64,000 bases of DNA from Nitrosomonas eutropha (GTDB lineage: Bacteria; Pseudomonadota; Gammaproteobacteria; Burkholderiales; Nitrosomonadaceae). The DNA lies in assembly GCF_003201195.1 (NCBI RefSeq), contig NZ_QICQ01000010.1, positions 17,243-81,242 of the forward strand, read 5' to 3'. The translations under genes and the position numbers were made by a program. The first letter of the stretch is position 1. Every line of letters begins with the position of its first letter. The notes under the pieces were generated by a model that was not told the DNA's origin, did no database searches, and saw nothing but the letters and a program-made list of their open reading frames with translations. Of this stretch, positions 18,775 through 27,555 are shown piece by piece.

Positions 18775-19976
18775 CACGGATACCCGATCCCCAGTGCCGC
18801 TCTGACATCCCGCATGGTTTCTTCTGCCAGTTGATTGGCTTTTTCACATCCTTCGGCGACAATTTTTTTTACTTGAGCAGGGTCTTCCTGATACATTTTG
18901 GCACGTTCCAGAATAGGCGCCTGTTCTTCCCGTATTGATTGAATGATCGGTTGTTTACATTCCAGGCACCCGATCCCTGCGGTTGTGCAGCCTTGCCATA
19001 CCCATTTCCGGGCATCTTCTGATGAATAAAGCTGGTGGAATTGCCATACCGGGCATTTCTCCGGGTTACCAGGGTCGTTGCGGCGGACGCGTGCTGGATC
19101 AGTCGGCATGGTGCGAATTTTTCGAGCAATACTGTCCACATCTTCGCGCAAACCAATTGTGTTGCCATACGATTTGGACATCTTCTGGCCATCCAGACCA
19201 GGCATTTTGGACGCTTTGGTCAATAGCGTTTGTGGCTCAGGCAAAATGACCTTGCTTCTTCCTTCCAGATAGCCGGATAGCCGCTCGCGATCATCCATGC
19301 TGAGATTTTGTTGTCCCTTCAGCAGTAATCTGGCTTCGGATAGCGCATTTTCGTCACCTTGTTCCTGATAGCGGTTACGCAGTTCACCATAAAGCTTTCC
19401 TTTTTTAGAGCCCATTCTTTTGATGGCTTGCGTTACTTTGTTCTCGAAATCCGGTTCTTTACCAAAGATATGGTTAAACCGGCGGGATACCTCACGCGTA
19501 AACTCCAAATGAGGCGCCTGGTCTTCTCCTACAGGAACAAGATTGGCCCGGTAAACCAGTATGTCAGCGCTTTGTAGGAGGGGATACCCGAGAAAACCGT
19601 AGGTGCTGAGATCCTTCGCAACAAGTTTTTCCTGCTGATCCTTGTAAGTAGGGACACGTTCCAGCCAGCCAAGCGGGGTAATCATTGATAATAATAAGTA
19701 TAACTCGGCGTGTGCGGGGACTTTCGACTGAATGAACAAGGTTGCTTGTGCAGGATCTACCCCTGCTGCCAGCCAATCGACCACCATGTTCCAGCTATGC
19801 TGCTCAATGATTTCAGGGGAGTCGTAATGAGTCGTCAATGCATGCCAATCAGCTACAAAAAAGAGGCATTCATATTTCTGTTGCAGGGCCAGCCAGTTTT
19901 TCAATACACCATGGTAATGTCCCAGATGTAGATTTCCTGTAGGGCGCATGCCTGAGAGAACGCGATCAACAAACAT
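18774..19976 (-). CDS. trpS: Tryptophan--tRNA ligase
   Basis: TrpS charges tRNA-Trp. The class I signatures are both visible: HLGH within GMRPTGNLHLGHYHG at about residues 9-23 and KMSKS in DGQKMSKSYGNTIGL. The 400-residue length is longer than the E. coli enzyme (334) but typical of the betaproteobacterial form, which carries an insert after the KMSKS loop region. A GGAG sequence lies about 10 bases before the ATG. It is the first gene of the trpS-scpA-scpB set. Confidence 0.97.
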   Translation of the reverse strand: MFVDRVLSGMRPTGNLHLGHYHGVLKNWLALQQKYECLFFVADWHALTTHYDSPEIIEQHSWNMVVDWLAAGVDPAQATLFIQSKVPAHAELYLLLSMITPLGWLERVPTYKDQQEKLVAKDLSTYGFLGYPLLQSADILVYRANLVPVGEDQAPHLEFTREVSRRFNHIFGKEPDFENKVTQAIKRMGSKKGKLYGELRNRYQEQGDENALSEARLLLKGQQNLSMDDRERLSGYLEGRSKVILPEPQTLLTKASKMPGLDGQKMSKSYGNTIGLREDVDSIARKIRTMPTDPARVRRNDPGNPEKCPVWQFHQLYSSEDARKWVWQGCTTAGIGCLECKQPIIQSIREEQAPILERAKMYQEDPAQVKKIVAEGCEKANQLAEETMRDVRAALGIGYP

Positions 19977-20051
19977 TTTTACAGAGCTCCGGATAGCATG
20001 GAATCGAAGAAAAAATATAAGGGTGTCTGGTGAAACGTAGAAAAATACTAT

Positions 20052-20717
20052 TTATACATAAAGACCAAAAAGTATGACGATCATCTGCTTGGTGATTGTA
20101 ATTAGAGGCCACAGCACCACACCCAGGACACCGCTGACGAGTAGCACCAGCAAAATTACGAAACCATAAGGTTCAATTTGGGCAAATTTCCAGGCAAGCT
20201 TGTTGGGCAGCAGACTTACTGCAATACGCCCACCATCAAGCGGTGGCAGAGGTAAGAGGTTCAGTACCATCAAAACCACATTGATTTCGATACCAGCAAT
20301 ACCCATTAGTATCATGGGTTTGACATAAATGCCGTCAGGTGCGTTGATTCCGAATTTGATGATGGCTGCCCAGAAGAAAGCCATCAACAGGTTGGCGCCC
20401 GGGCCGGCGGCAGCTACCCACAGCATGTTTTTTTTGGGCTGTCGTAACTGGTTGAAATTAACAGGAACCGGTTTGGCCCAGCCAAAAAGCAGGCCGTTAC
20501 CCATTACCAGTTTGCTGGCCAGGAACATCATTAAGGGAAGCAGGATAGTGCCAAAGGGATCGATGTGCCTGAGCGGATTCAGGCTGATACGCCCGGCTTT
20601 TTCTGCGGTCAGATCACCAAAATGCCGGGCAACGTAGCCGTGGGCGGCCTCATGCAATGTGATGGCAAAAATAACAGGCAGTGCGTAAATAGCGATACCT
20701 TGAATGATGTCATCCAT
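20052..20717 (-). CDS. Site-2-type M50 family peptidase
   Basis: This is a membrane zinc protease of the M50 family, short form without a PDZ domain. The metal motif HEAAH is in ITLHEAAHGYVARHFGD at about residue 20, and the second motif is LNLLPLPPLDGGRI near residue 155. Five or so hydrophobic segments are present in 221 residues. The ATG at 20717 overlaps the stop of the upstream YrdC-like gene by 8 bases, which favours it over the frame's first start at 20753. Targets are unknown. It is part of a conserved PHP-YciO-M50-trpS neighbourhood. Confidence 0.93.
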   Translation of the reverse strand: MDDIIQGIAIYALPVIFAITLHEAAHGYVARHFGDLTAEKAGRISLNPLRHIDPFGTILLPLMMFLASKLVMGNGLLFGWAKPVPVNFNQLRQPKKNMLWVAAAGPGANLLMAFFWAAIIKFGINAPDGIYVKPMILMGIAGIEINVVLMVLNLLPLPPLDGGRIAVSLLPNKLAWKFAQIEPYGFVILLVLLVSGVLGVVLWPLITITKQMIVILFGLYV

Positions 20718-21342
20718 TTGTGATTCCGAAGGGTGAGAGATCTCCTTTTCCAAGGCGGGCGATTCTCGGGGTTGCTTCCGTCAGGTCAATTACCGTAGTC
20801 ATGTTGGTGCCACATGAGCCGGCATCCATGATTAACTCGACCTGATGTTCCAGGCGCTGGCGTATTTCTTCGGCATCATTTAGTGGCAGCTCGTCCTCTG
20901 GGAGGATAAGTGTTGAACTCAGCAGAGGTTCATTTAATTCGGCTAATAATGCCTGTGTGACAGGGTGCTCAGGGATGCGTAGCCCGATTGTATGTCGCTT
21001 GGGATGTTGAAGCCGGCGCGGGACTTCGCGGCTCGCAGTCAGAATAAAAGTATAACTGCCGGGTGTGGTAGCTTTAAGCAGACGATATTGCGCATTATCT
21101 ACTTTGGCATACGTTGCTATTTCCGCCAGATCCCGGCACACCAGTGTGAAATTATGATCCTGACCCACTTTTCGGATGGTGCGTATACGATCCATTGCCT
21201 CCTTGTTGCCGATCTGGCAACCCAGTGCATAACAGGAATCGGTCGGATAAACAATTATGCCGCCTTCGCGAACGATATCAGCTGCCTGGCGGATAAGTCT
21301 TAAGTGAGGTGTTTGTGGGTGTATGGAAAAAAATTGAGCCAT
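20710..21342 (-). CDS. YrdC/Sua5/YciO family protein (threonylcarbamoyl-AMP synthase-like)
   Basis: The 210 residues form one YrdC domain, which binds ATP and nucleic acid. Family members make threonylcarbamoyl-AMP for the t6A tRNA base; the YciO branch is of less certain role. Marks are GGIIVYPTDSCYALGCQIGNKEAM at about residues 27-50, then the KATTPGSYTFIL segment and RRLQHPKRHTIGLRIPEHP. The Cys in place of the TsaC-type residue after TDS and the overall length fit YciO better than TsaC. It overlaps the M50 protease gene. Confidence 0.9.
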   Translation of the reverse strand: MAQFFSIHPQTPHLRLIRQAADIVREGGIIVYPTDSCYALGCQIGNKEAMDRIRTIRKVGQDHNFTLVCRDLAEIATYAKVDNAQYRLLKATTPGSYTFILTASREVPRRLQHPKRHTIGLRIPEHPVTQALLAELNEPLLSSTLILPEDELPLNDAEEIRQRLEHQVELIMDAGSCGTNMTTVIDLTEATPRIARLGKGDLSPFGITNG

Positions 21343-21464
21343 GGCTATTTTTTAAGCGGTTATATAAGGAAATTACAGCAGCTTCATGATCGAGTGAAAT
21401 AGGATAATTTTCCAGAGAATAATAATCTGGTTTATCCGGCTTGCTTATATTTGTGGTTACTGTA

Positions 21465-22319
21465 TTAACTTTCCTGAATGTCTGGAATTTTCCATTCTGA
21501 CCATATTGGGGTACATTCGGGCGGTAATGCAGGTAACCGGCCCAGATCAAAGTAACTTTCTCCCGGGCCGTGGTAGTCGGATCCGCACGACGCATATAGA
21601 TTCATGTGAGAAGCCAGTTGTGCAAATTGCCGAGTTTGTTCGGGCGTATGGCTGGAAGAGACAACCTCTATTCCTGTGCCTCCCAGCTCACAAAATTCGC
21701 TGAGTAATTGTTCGAGCAAGTTATTACCCAGCTTGTAGCGAGCTGGATGGGCAATAACAGCCTGACCTCCACTGCCACGGATCCAGTCTATGGCTTCGCT
21801 CAGGCTGGTCCATACGTGTGAGACATAACCGGGCTTGCCTTTAACCAGGAATTTCTTGAATACGGATTTGACGTCCTTGGCGTATCCCTGGCTAGCCAGG
21901 AAGCGGGCGAAGTGTGTGCGACCGATCAATCTGCTTTCACCAGCCTGGGCGCGAGCCCCCTCAAGGCTGCCATGAATACCGTATTTATCCAGTTGTGCAG
22001 CAATTGCTTGTGCCCGATCCATACGGCCATCCCGGATTTCTTCTAGTCCATCTGCCAGGGGTGGATGCTCGGGGTTGATTCCAAGTCCTATGATGTGTAA
22101 AGTTCGGCTGTGCCACGTGACAGAGATCTCAACGCCGTTGATTAATGTGATATTTTCCTGCAGGGCACAGTGGCGGGCTTCACTCAACCCGGCAATATCG
22201 TCATGATCTGTTAATGCCAGTATATTTACACCGCGCGAGGCAGCGTGCGCCAATAATCGGGAGGGTGATAACATCCCATCGGATATGGTTGAGTGGCTGT
22301 GCAAGTCAATGTTTAGCAT
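21465..22319 (-). CDS. PHP-domain phosphoesterase (YciV/RNase AM-like)
   Basis: The N-terminal PHP motifs DLHSHSTISDG (residues 4-14) and LTDHDDIAGL (about 36-45) provide metal-binding histidines and aspartates. The C-terminal GGQAVIAHPARY and SCGSDYHGPGESY add more. Family members remove phosphate from 3',5'-bisphosphonucleotides and trim 5' ends of RNA. The ATG at 22319 (MLNIDLHSH) is chosen over the frame's first start at 22352, because PHP proteins start right at the first motif. This gives 284 residues. The YrdC-like gene follows after 122 bases. Confidence 0.93.
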   Translation of the reverse strand: MLNIDLHSHSTISDGMLSPSRLLAHAASRGVNILALTDHDDIAGLSEARHCALQENITLINGVEISVTWHSRTLHIIGLGINPEHPPLADGLEEIRDGRMDRAQAIAAQLDKYGIHGSLEGARAQAGESRLIGRTHFARFLASQGYAKDVKSVFKKFLVKGKPGYVSHVWTSLSEAIDWIRGSGGQAVIAHPARYKLGNNLLEQLLSEFCELGGTGIEVVSSSHTPEQTRQFAQLASHMNLYASCGSDYHGPGESYFDLGRLPALPPECTPIWSEWKIPDIQES

Positions 22320-22772
22320 CGAAGAATATGTGATCACAAGGTTCCTCATCATAGCAAAACAGCCATAATAAAAATAGCTTACTTAACGGGCACAGGTGTT
22401 GTGGGTAGCAACTATTGTCGTGTTTTTACTGGGAGCTTTTATGTATATACATCTCACAGATGAACTAACGGCTGCGTTGCAACTTGTTTTTACGAGTGCT
22501 TTTTGGACAGCATTTGTTGCTGCCAGTAAATAATTGAGCTGTTTCTTGTGATGGCGGGTAAATATGCGCCAGAGTCAGAATATGGCGCATATGTATAGAT
22601 GGTAAGGCTGATTAATCTTGCATGCCTGCAAGAGAGGCTGTTTGTTCTGATTTTATTTTGCCTGCATAGCCTTCATTGTATTTTGCGACATATCTTTCAA
22701 ACAAGAAGGCTATGCATGACATGATACAGGCCACGCTGACAGTGCTGGTAAGCTGTTTGTAATTATGAAGTT
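22320..22772. other. Intergenic stretch with possible very small genes
   Basis: This gap of about 450 bases holds no long gene. On the plus strand it contains the 30-codon frame described separately (22441-22533). On the minus strand, right after the lipoprotein stop, an open stretch ends at a TAA near 22614. It reads SVACIMSCIAFLFERYVAKY and then a polar tail ending LAGMQD; a GTG within it could start a peptide of about 38 residues. Its hydrophobic start and charged tail look protein-like, but no ribosome-binding site was found. It could be a small gene or a gene remnant. Confidence 0.3.
22441..22533 (+). CDS. Possible 30-residue hydrophobic peptide
   Basis: An ATG at 22441 is preceded by GGGAG with 5 bases between, a good ribosome-binding site. 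The frame ends at a TAA at 22531-22533. The peptide runs MYIHLTDELTAALQLVF and ends FVAASK, and is hydrophobic in its second half. The frame stays open upstream to 22387; a GTG at 22396 would add a clear membrane helix (VATIVVFLLGAF). I do not recognise it. It may be a small membrane protein or chance. Confidence 0.35.
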   Translation: MYIHLTDELTAALQLVFTSAFWTAFVAASK

Positions 22773-22988
22773 TTAAGGTTGACTCTTTTCTTCTTTGGCT
22801 GAAGATGAGCTGGTAGCCATTCCTTCAGGTTCCTCTATAGCATCGAGATCTGGGGCGGAATCACGCTCCATGAAAGCTGAGGGAGGTGGTTTCTCCATTG
22901 AGTGCCCGTCAAGGCTTTTTTTCTCTTCGCAGGCACTTAACGCCAAGATGGCTGCGCATGCGATTGCTAAAAATGAAAATCTAAACAT
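22773..22988 (-). CDS. Small lipoprotein of unknown function
   Basis: This 71-residue protein has a clear lipoprotein signal: MFRFSFLAIACAAILALSAC, with the lipobox LSAC and Cys20 as the lipidation site. The rest is short, polar and rich in Glu, Ser and Pro, so it is probably unstructured. A perfect AGGAGG lies 5 bases before the ATG, which strongly supports translation. Its start codon is only 11 bases from that of the divergent TonB receptor, so the two 5' regions must overlap. A role linked to the receptor is possible, but unproven. Confidence 0.75.
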   Translation of the reverse strand: MFRFSFLAIACAAILALSACEEKKSLDGHSMEKPPPSAFMERDSAPDLDAIEEPEGMATSSSSAKEEKSQP

Positions 22989-22999
22989 TTAAACCTCCT

Positions 23000-25174
23000 A
23001 TGTTCATCGTTTTGTTTACGAGTACTAGCATAATCGAACTTTTCCGTTTATTCAAATTTGATTCAGGAAAGCCGAAGGCTTTAACCGCTCTGATAATGTT
23101 TGCAGGGCTGTTGATTTCGTTTTGTGCTTGCGCCCGGGATGTATCGGAGGTGTCCAATGGTATGGTATTTGGGTCTGCAGCAACTGAGTCCATATCACTT
23201 AAACCTATCGTGGTGACGGCTGATCCTTTAAGTGGAACTCAGGCAGATATACCCAAGCCTGTATCAATTTTGCAACGAGAACGTATTCAAACACATGATT
23301 TACGTAACATTGGTGAGGCAGTTTCTCAGGAGTTGGGTGTGTCCAGCAGTGATTTCGGGCCGGCAGTCGGTCGCCCGATAATCCGCGGCCTGGGTGGCGC
23401 GCGGGTGCGGGTGCTGGAGGATGGTGTCGGTACGATGGATGTTTCCACGGTCAGCCCTGATCATGCCGTGGCAGTAGAGGCATTGTTTGCCGATCAGGTT
23501 GAAATTTTTCGCGGGCCTTCGGCTTTGCTTTATGGCTCCGGAGCCAGTGGTGGGGTGGTGAATGTCGTGAATCAACGAATACCAGATCATATTCCTGATA
23601 AAACGGAGGGAGATCTGTATGGGCATTACAGTTCGGTTGCTGATGATTTTACGGGAGCATTCCGACTTAATACGGGGGGCGGACATTTTGCCTGGCATCT
23701 GGATGGAATGAAGCGGCACACCGGGAATTATTCGATACCCGGTTTCGCGCAGATTGAGCCAGAGCCCAGTGCGAGAAAAGGTGTGCTTGAGAACAGTGAT
23801 GTCCGGACAGAAAATTTTTCCAGTGGTTTGTCTTATATTGATGAACGGGGGTTTTTAGGGATTGCGGTTAGTCGCTTTATTAATCACTATGGTGTGCCCG
23901 GACATGATCACGGGCATGACGAAGATTTGCATGATGACGATGTTGCGCCGGGCCATGAAGAAGGGGCGCGAATCAGACAAAAACAGACGCGTTTTGATAT
24001 GAAGGGAGCATTAAATCGACCTTTGCCCGGGTTGCAGAAAATAAAACTGCGCTGGGGTTATAACGATCATGCGCATCGGGAATCGGGAGATGATGGGAGC
24101 GGAACATTGCTGTTAAATCGTGAGTGGGATGGTCGGCTTGAGATGCTGCACCAGCCCTTAAACAATTGGAAGGGCGTGCTGGGATTACAATACCAGAACC
24201 GCAATCTTGCTACTGCTGGTGAAGAAGCCTTTGTTCCCGATTCTCGCTTGGATTCACTGGGAATGTTTTTGCTGGAAAAACTGAATGTCGGACGCTGGAT
24301 TGTTGAAGTGGGTGGGCGCTTTGAACATCAATGGACAGAGCGTAAAAATGACGCTGTCGCAGTCAGTCATAACATATTCAGTATTTCGAGTGGTGCAACG
24401 TGGAAATTTCAGGAGGATTATTCGCTGGGCGGGAGTCTTTCCTACGCGCTGCGCGCCCCGGCATTGGAAGAGCTGTATTCCAACGGGCCGCATCTGGCCA
24501 CAAATACATTTGAAGTGGGCAAAACTACGCTCTCGCCGGAAAAGACCAGTAGTATTGATCTGTCTCTGAGCAAACAGAACGGGAATTTAAACTGGACACT
24601 TAACCTGTTTGCTAAACGGATCAATGATTTTATATTTTTACGGGAATCAGATTTGACAGGTGACAGATTGCCGGATCGTGTTGATATCAAGGGTGCGTTG
24701 GACAAGGATGGCTTGTTATTACTGAATTACGATCAGAGTAATGCAAATTTCATAGGAGCGGAATTCGAGACGAATATTCATCTGCTAAACGATCGTCACG
24801 GCAAACTGGATTTGCGATTGTGGACTGACTACGTGCGTGGGCGGCTGTCCACAGGGGGATATTTGCCACGGATAACGCCACTTCGTTTTGGTGGGGCGCT
24901 CGATTATGTCTATGGCCCCTGGCGAGGGAAGGTTGATGTGATGCAAGTATATAAACAGACTGATACCGCTTCACTGGAAACAGCTACTGCCGGCTATACG
25001 ATGCTGAATATTCAGCTGGATTACGGGTTTGACTGGGGAGAGATGAATTGCAGCCTGTTCGTGCGAGGCTCCAACTTGTTAAATGAAGAGGCGCGGCGAC
25101 ATACCTCCTTTTTAAAGGATCGCGCGCCATTGCCCGGGCGTTCTGGTCTTGCGGGAGTGCGTGTGAATTTTTAG
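23000..25174 (+). CDS. TonB-dependent outer-membrane receptor, metal (ZnuD-like) type
   Basis: This 724-residue receptor would import a metal or metal complex through the outer membrane. A signal-like stretch covers about residues 24-46. The TonB-box region lies near IVVTADP (70-76), and the plug domain includes EIFRGPSALLYGSGASGGVVN (168-188). The barrel ends in VRVNF with the usual terminal Phe. Residues 301-320 are His/Asp-rich (GHDHGHDEDLHDDD), as in zinc-binding ZnuD-type receptors. The start at 23000 has no ribosome-binding site, since the bases before it are CCTCC; no better start keeps the positively charged part of the signal. No Zur or Fur site was recognised. Confidence 0.9.
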   Translation: MFIVLFTSTSIIELFRLFKFDSGKPKALTALIMFAGLLISFCACARDVSEVSNGMVFGSAATESISLKPIVVTADPLSGTQADIPKPVSILQRERIQTHDLRNIGEAVSQELGVSSSDFGPAVGRPIIRGLGGARVRVLEDGVGTMDVSTVSPDHAVAVEALFADQVEIFRGPSALLYGSGASGGVVNVVNQRIPDHIPDKTEGDLYGHYSSVADDFTGAFRLNTGGGHFAWHLDGMKRHTGNYSIPGFAQIEPEPSARKGVLENSDVRTENFSSGLSYIDERGFLGIAVSRFINHYGVPGHDHGHDEDLHDDDVAPGHEEGARIRQKQTRFDMKGALNRPLPGLQKIKLRWGYNDHAHRESGDDGSGTLLLNREWDGRLEMLHQPLNNWKGVLGLQYQNRNLATAGEEAFVPDSRLDSLGMFLLEKLNVGRWIVEVGGRFEHQWTERKNDAVAVSHNIFSISSGATWKFQEDYSLGGSLSYALRAPALEELYSNGPHLATNTFEVGKTTLSPEKTSSIDLSLSKQNGNLNWTLNLFAKRINDFIFLRESDLTGDRLPDRVDIKGALDKDGLLLLNYDQSNANFIGAEFETNIHLLNDRHGKLDLRLWTDYVRGRLSTGGYLPRITPLRFGGALDYVYGPWRGKVDVMQVYKQTDTASLETATAGYTMLNIQLDYGFDWGEMNCSLFVRGSNLLNEEARRHTSFLKDRAPLPGRSGLAGVRVNF

Positions 25175-25411
25175 GATGAATACTATGATGAACTCAGGCT
25201 TCCGGGGTGGCTGAAATTCATTGATTCATTGCAAGCTTTTTGTTCGCAACGATTATGCTGTTTTCATATTTGATATATTCGAGATAATCAATTGATTTTA
25301 ATATGTTTTTATAGGAATTAATCCGATGGAATGGTAAGTATGCTAGACTTGACCGGTTGCCTGTAAGCTTGACTGTTTTTAGAAATATTATTATTGATAG
25401 ATACTGGAAAA

Positions 25412-25723
25412 ATGAAAACTATTTTGCCTGTGATGCTGCTTGGTTTTGTGTTGTTTGCGTTGGGTGGTTGCACTAGAAATAATGACTACATGCCATTATC
25501 AGGCGCGACAGGTGAAAAGATTTTTAAGGAAGCCTGTGTGCAGTGTCATACGCCTGTAAGCGGCAACGTAATGATATTGAGGCCCGAGATGGCTAATGCG
25601 GATGCTATCATGGAAAGAGTGAAGAATGGCAAAGGAATCGGGATGCCCGCTTTTCCAAATTTGACAGGGGATTCTGCGCAGAGTCTGGCGGAGTATGTGC
25701 TGATAAATAGTGTGACTAGATAA
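25412..25723 (+). CDS. Lipoprotein cytochrome c, class I (small)
   Basis: The 103-residue protein carries a lipoprotein signal with the lipobox LGGC (Cys20) and one haem site, CVQCH, at about residues 44-48. The probable axial methionine lies in GMPAFPNLTGD. The layout is that of a small c5/cbb3-III-like electron carrier anchored to a membrane on the periplasmic side. The ATG at 25412 is chosen; the open frame also allows a TTG at 25394. It precedes an FNR-type regulator by 34 bases, so oxygen-linked expression is possible, though I found no FNR box (TTGAT-N4-ATCAA) upstream. Confidence 0.9.
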   Translation: MKTILPVMLLGFVLFALGGCTRNNDYMPLSGATGEKIFKEACVQCHTPVSGNVMILRPEMANADAIMERVKNGKGIGMPAFPNLTGDSAQSLAEYVLINSVTR

Positions 25724-25757
25724 ATCAGTGCTGGTTTTTATTCCTCTCTAAATTAAG

Positions 25758-26513
25758 GTGGGAGTCGTTTTGTATAACTGCGCAATGCCTGGTAATTCCA
25801 CTGTCCTGCAGCAAAAATCCGACTGTATGACTTGCAGTTTTCGAGAGTTGTGTCTGCCGGTGGGGTTGACTGATGAGGAAATAGAGTATCTTGGTAATCT
25901 GATCAATTATAAATTCAAGGTGCGGAGAGGCGAGTATTTGTCGCATGCCGGATCTGATTTCAAGTCACTCTACGCAGTAAAAAACGGCTCCTTTAAAACT
26001 TGTGTGCTGAAGGTGGATGGGCGCCAGCAGGTGACTGGCTTTTATATGACAGGCGAGCTGCTGGGACTGGATGCGATCAGTCCGGAGAAGCATACTTGTG
26101 ACACGGTTGCGCTGGTTGATAGTGAAGTCTGTGAAGTGCCTTTCAAAAAACTTGAGGAAATCGGGCAAAATATTCCTTCATTGATGAGTCAGCTTCACAA
26201 GATTATGAGCCGTGAAATTGTGCAGGACAGAGGGGTTATGATGCTACTGGGCAGCATGCGGGCAGAAGAACGGCTGGCTGCTTTTTTGCTTAACCTATCT
26301 ACCCGCCTGGCCAGACGGGGGTATTCGCCAACGGATTTTATTTTGAGAGCAACAAGGGAAGATATTGGCAGTTATCTGGGGCTCAAGCTGGAAACAGTCA
26401 GTCGATCATTCTCCAAGCTGCAGGAGGAAGGGCTTATCACGGTTAATATCAAACATATCACATTACATGACGTTGATAAGTTGAACCTCAGAATTGGTAA
26501 TTCAGCGGACTGA
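25758..26513 (+). CDS. fnr: Crp/Fnr family regulator, FNR type with four cysteines
   Basis: This looks like a true oxygen sensor. Cys23, Cys26 and Cys32 in SDCMTCSFRELC plus Cys114 in KHTCDTV match the four ligands of the [4Fe-4S] cluster in FNR. The C-terminal helix-turn-helix carries the DNA-contact set E, S, R in LETVSRSFSKL. It has 251 residues from a GTG at 25758. A TTG at 25770 has GGGAG placed 5 bases before it, and an ATG exists at 25785, so the exact start is uncertain. Loss of oxygen should activate it. Downstream is rpsB with its own promoter. Confidence 0.92.
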   Translation: MGVVLYNCAMPGNSTVLQQKSDCMTCSFRELCLPVGLTDEEIEYLGNLINYKFKVRRGEYLSHAGSDFKSLYAVKNGSFKTCVLKVDGRQQVTGFYMTGELLGLDAISPEKHTCDTVALVDSEVCEVPFKKLEEIGQNIPSLMSQLHKIMSREIVQDRGVMMLLGSMRAEERLAAFLLNLSTRLARRGYSPTDFILRATREDIGSYLGLKLETVSRSFSKLQEEGLITVNIKHITLHDVDKLNLRIGNSAD

Positions 26514-26547
26514 TTTCGGTTTCATCCGATTTGAAAAATGAGTTTTC

Positions 26548-26575
26548 TTGAGCACAGGATCTGCCATGTTATAAT
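26548..26575 (+). promoter_or_regulatory. Sigma70 promoter of the rpsB-tsf operon
   Basis: TTGAGC (26548-26553) and a perfect TATAAT (26570-26575) are separated by 16 bases. Transcription would start near 26582, leaving a leader of about 145 bases before rpsB. In other proteobacteria the rpsB leader binds S2 and lets it repress its own operon; a similar element could sit here, but I did not derive its fold. Confidence 0.75.
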
Positions 26576-26727
26576 GGCGTGCGGTGCCAGAGGTGATTTT
26601 CTGCGCCGAGGAAATTTCTTGTTTTATTAACTTTTTATAACATAATTTACAATTCGCACTTATCAAAATAGGGTGCCTTCATTAAGGAAGTACGTCGATA
26701 AGTAGCGGTTAACCCTAGGGAGAATGC

Positions 26728-27483
26728 ATGTCAGTTACTATGCGGCAAATGTTGGAAGCGGGTGTTCATTTTGGTCATCAAACCCGTTTCTGGAACCCGA
26801 AAATGGCGCCATATATTTTTGGCCAGCGTAATAAAATTCATATCGTTAATCTTGAGCATACGCTTGTCATGTTCAGAGATGCGCTGGATTATGCCCGCAG
26901 GTTAGCAGCGAACAAAGAAACAATTCTTTTCGTGGGAACCAAGCGTCAGGCACGTGATATTGTTAAAGAAGAAGCAATCCGGTGTGGCGCTCCTTATGTT
27001 AATCAGCGCTGGTTGGGAGGGATGCTGACCAATTTCAAGACGATCAGGCAATCGATCAAGCGTTTGCAAGATATGGAAAAAATGGTGCAAGACGGAACAT
27101 TAAACAAGCTGGTAAAGAAAGAGGCTCTTGATTTTCAGCGTGAATTAGAAAAATTGAACGCCAGTCTTGGCGGCATCAAGGAGATGAAAGGGCTGCCGGA
27201 TGCCATGTTTGTGATTGATGTGGGGTATCAGAAAGGCACGATTATCGAGGCGAATAAACTGGGTATTCCGGTCGTGGGTGTAGTAGATACCAATCATAAC
27301 CCGGCCGGTATTCAATATGTGATACCGGGAAATGATGACTCCAGCCAAGCGATACGACTTTATGCGCGCGCCATGGCGGATGCCATTCTGGAGGGGCGCA
27401 ACCAAGCCATCCAGGAAATTGTCGAGATAGGTAAAACTGATAGTGAAGTTCTGTCTGGTCAAGATCTGTCTGCAGATGCATAA
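26728..27483 (+). CDS. rpsB: 30S ribosomal protein S2
   Basis: RpsB joins the small ribosomal subunit late and is needed for S1 binding. The 251 residues show the S2 signatures [18 protein letters not shown] at the N terminus and [25 protein letters not shown] near residues 185-209. A GGGAG ribosome-binding site is placed 5 bases before the ATG. tsf follows after 72 bases, the standard pair in bacteria. Confidence 0.98.
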   Translation: MSVTMRQMLEAGVHFGHQTRFWNPKMAPYIFGQRNKIHIVNLEHTLVMFRDALDYARRLAANKETILFVGTKRQARDIVKEEAIRCGAPYVNQRWLGGMLTNFKTIRQSIKRLQDMEKMVQDGTLNKLVKKEALDFQRELEKLNASLGGIKEMKGLPDAMFVIDVGYQKGTIIEANKLGIPVVGVVDTNHNPAGIQYVIPGNDDSSQAIRLYARAMADAILEGRNQAIQEIVEIGKTDSEVLSGQDLSADA

Positions 27484-27555
27484 ATGATCTCCGTTACCAC
27501 CTCTTATTGAAATAGATTATTCAAAGTTTTTGTATTAACCGGATCCGGAGTCAGT

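Noticed and set aside
25286..25297. Perfect palindrome AATCAATTGATT upstream of the cytochrome gene, considered as an FNR site
   Set aside because: An FNR site needs TTGAT-N4-ATCAA; this has the halves inverted and directly joined, so it does not fit.
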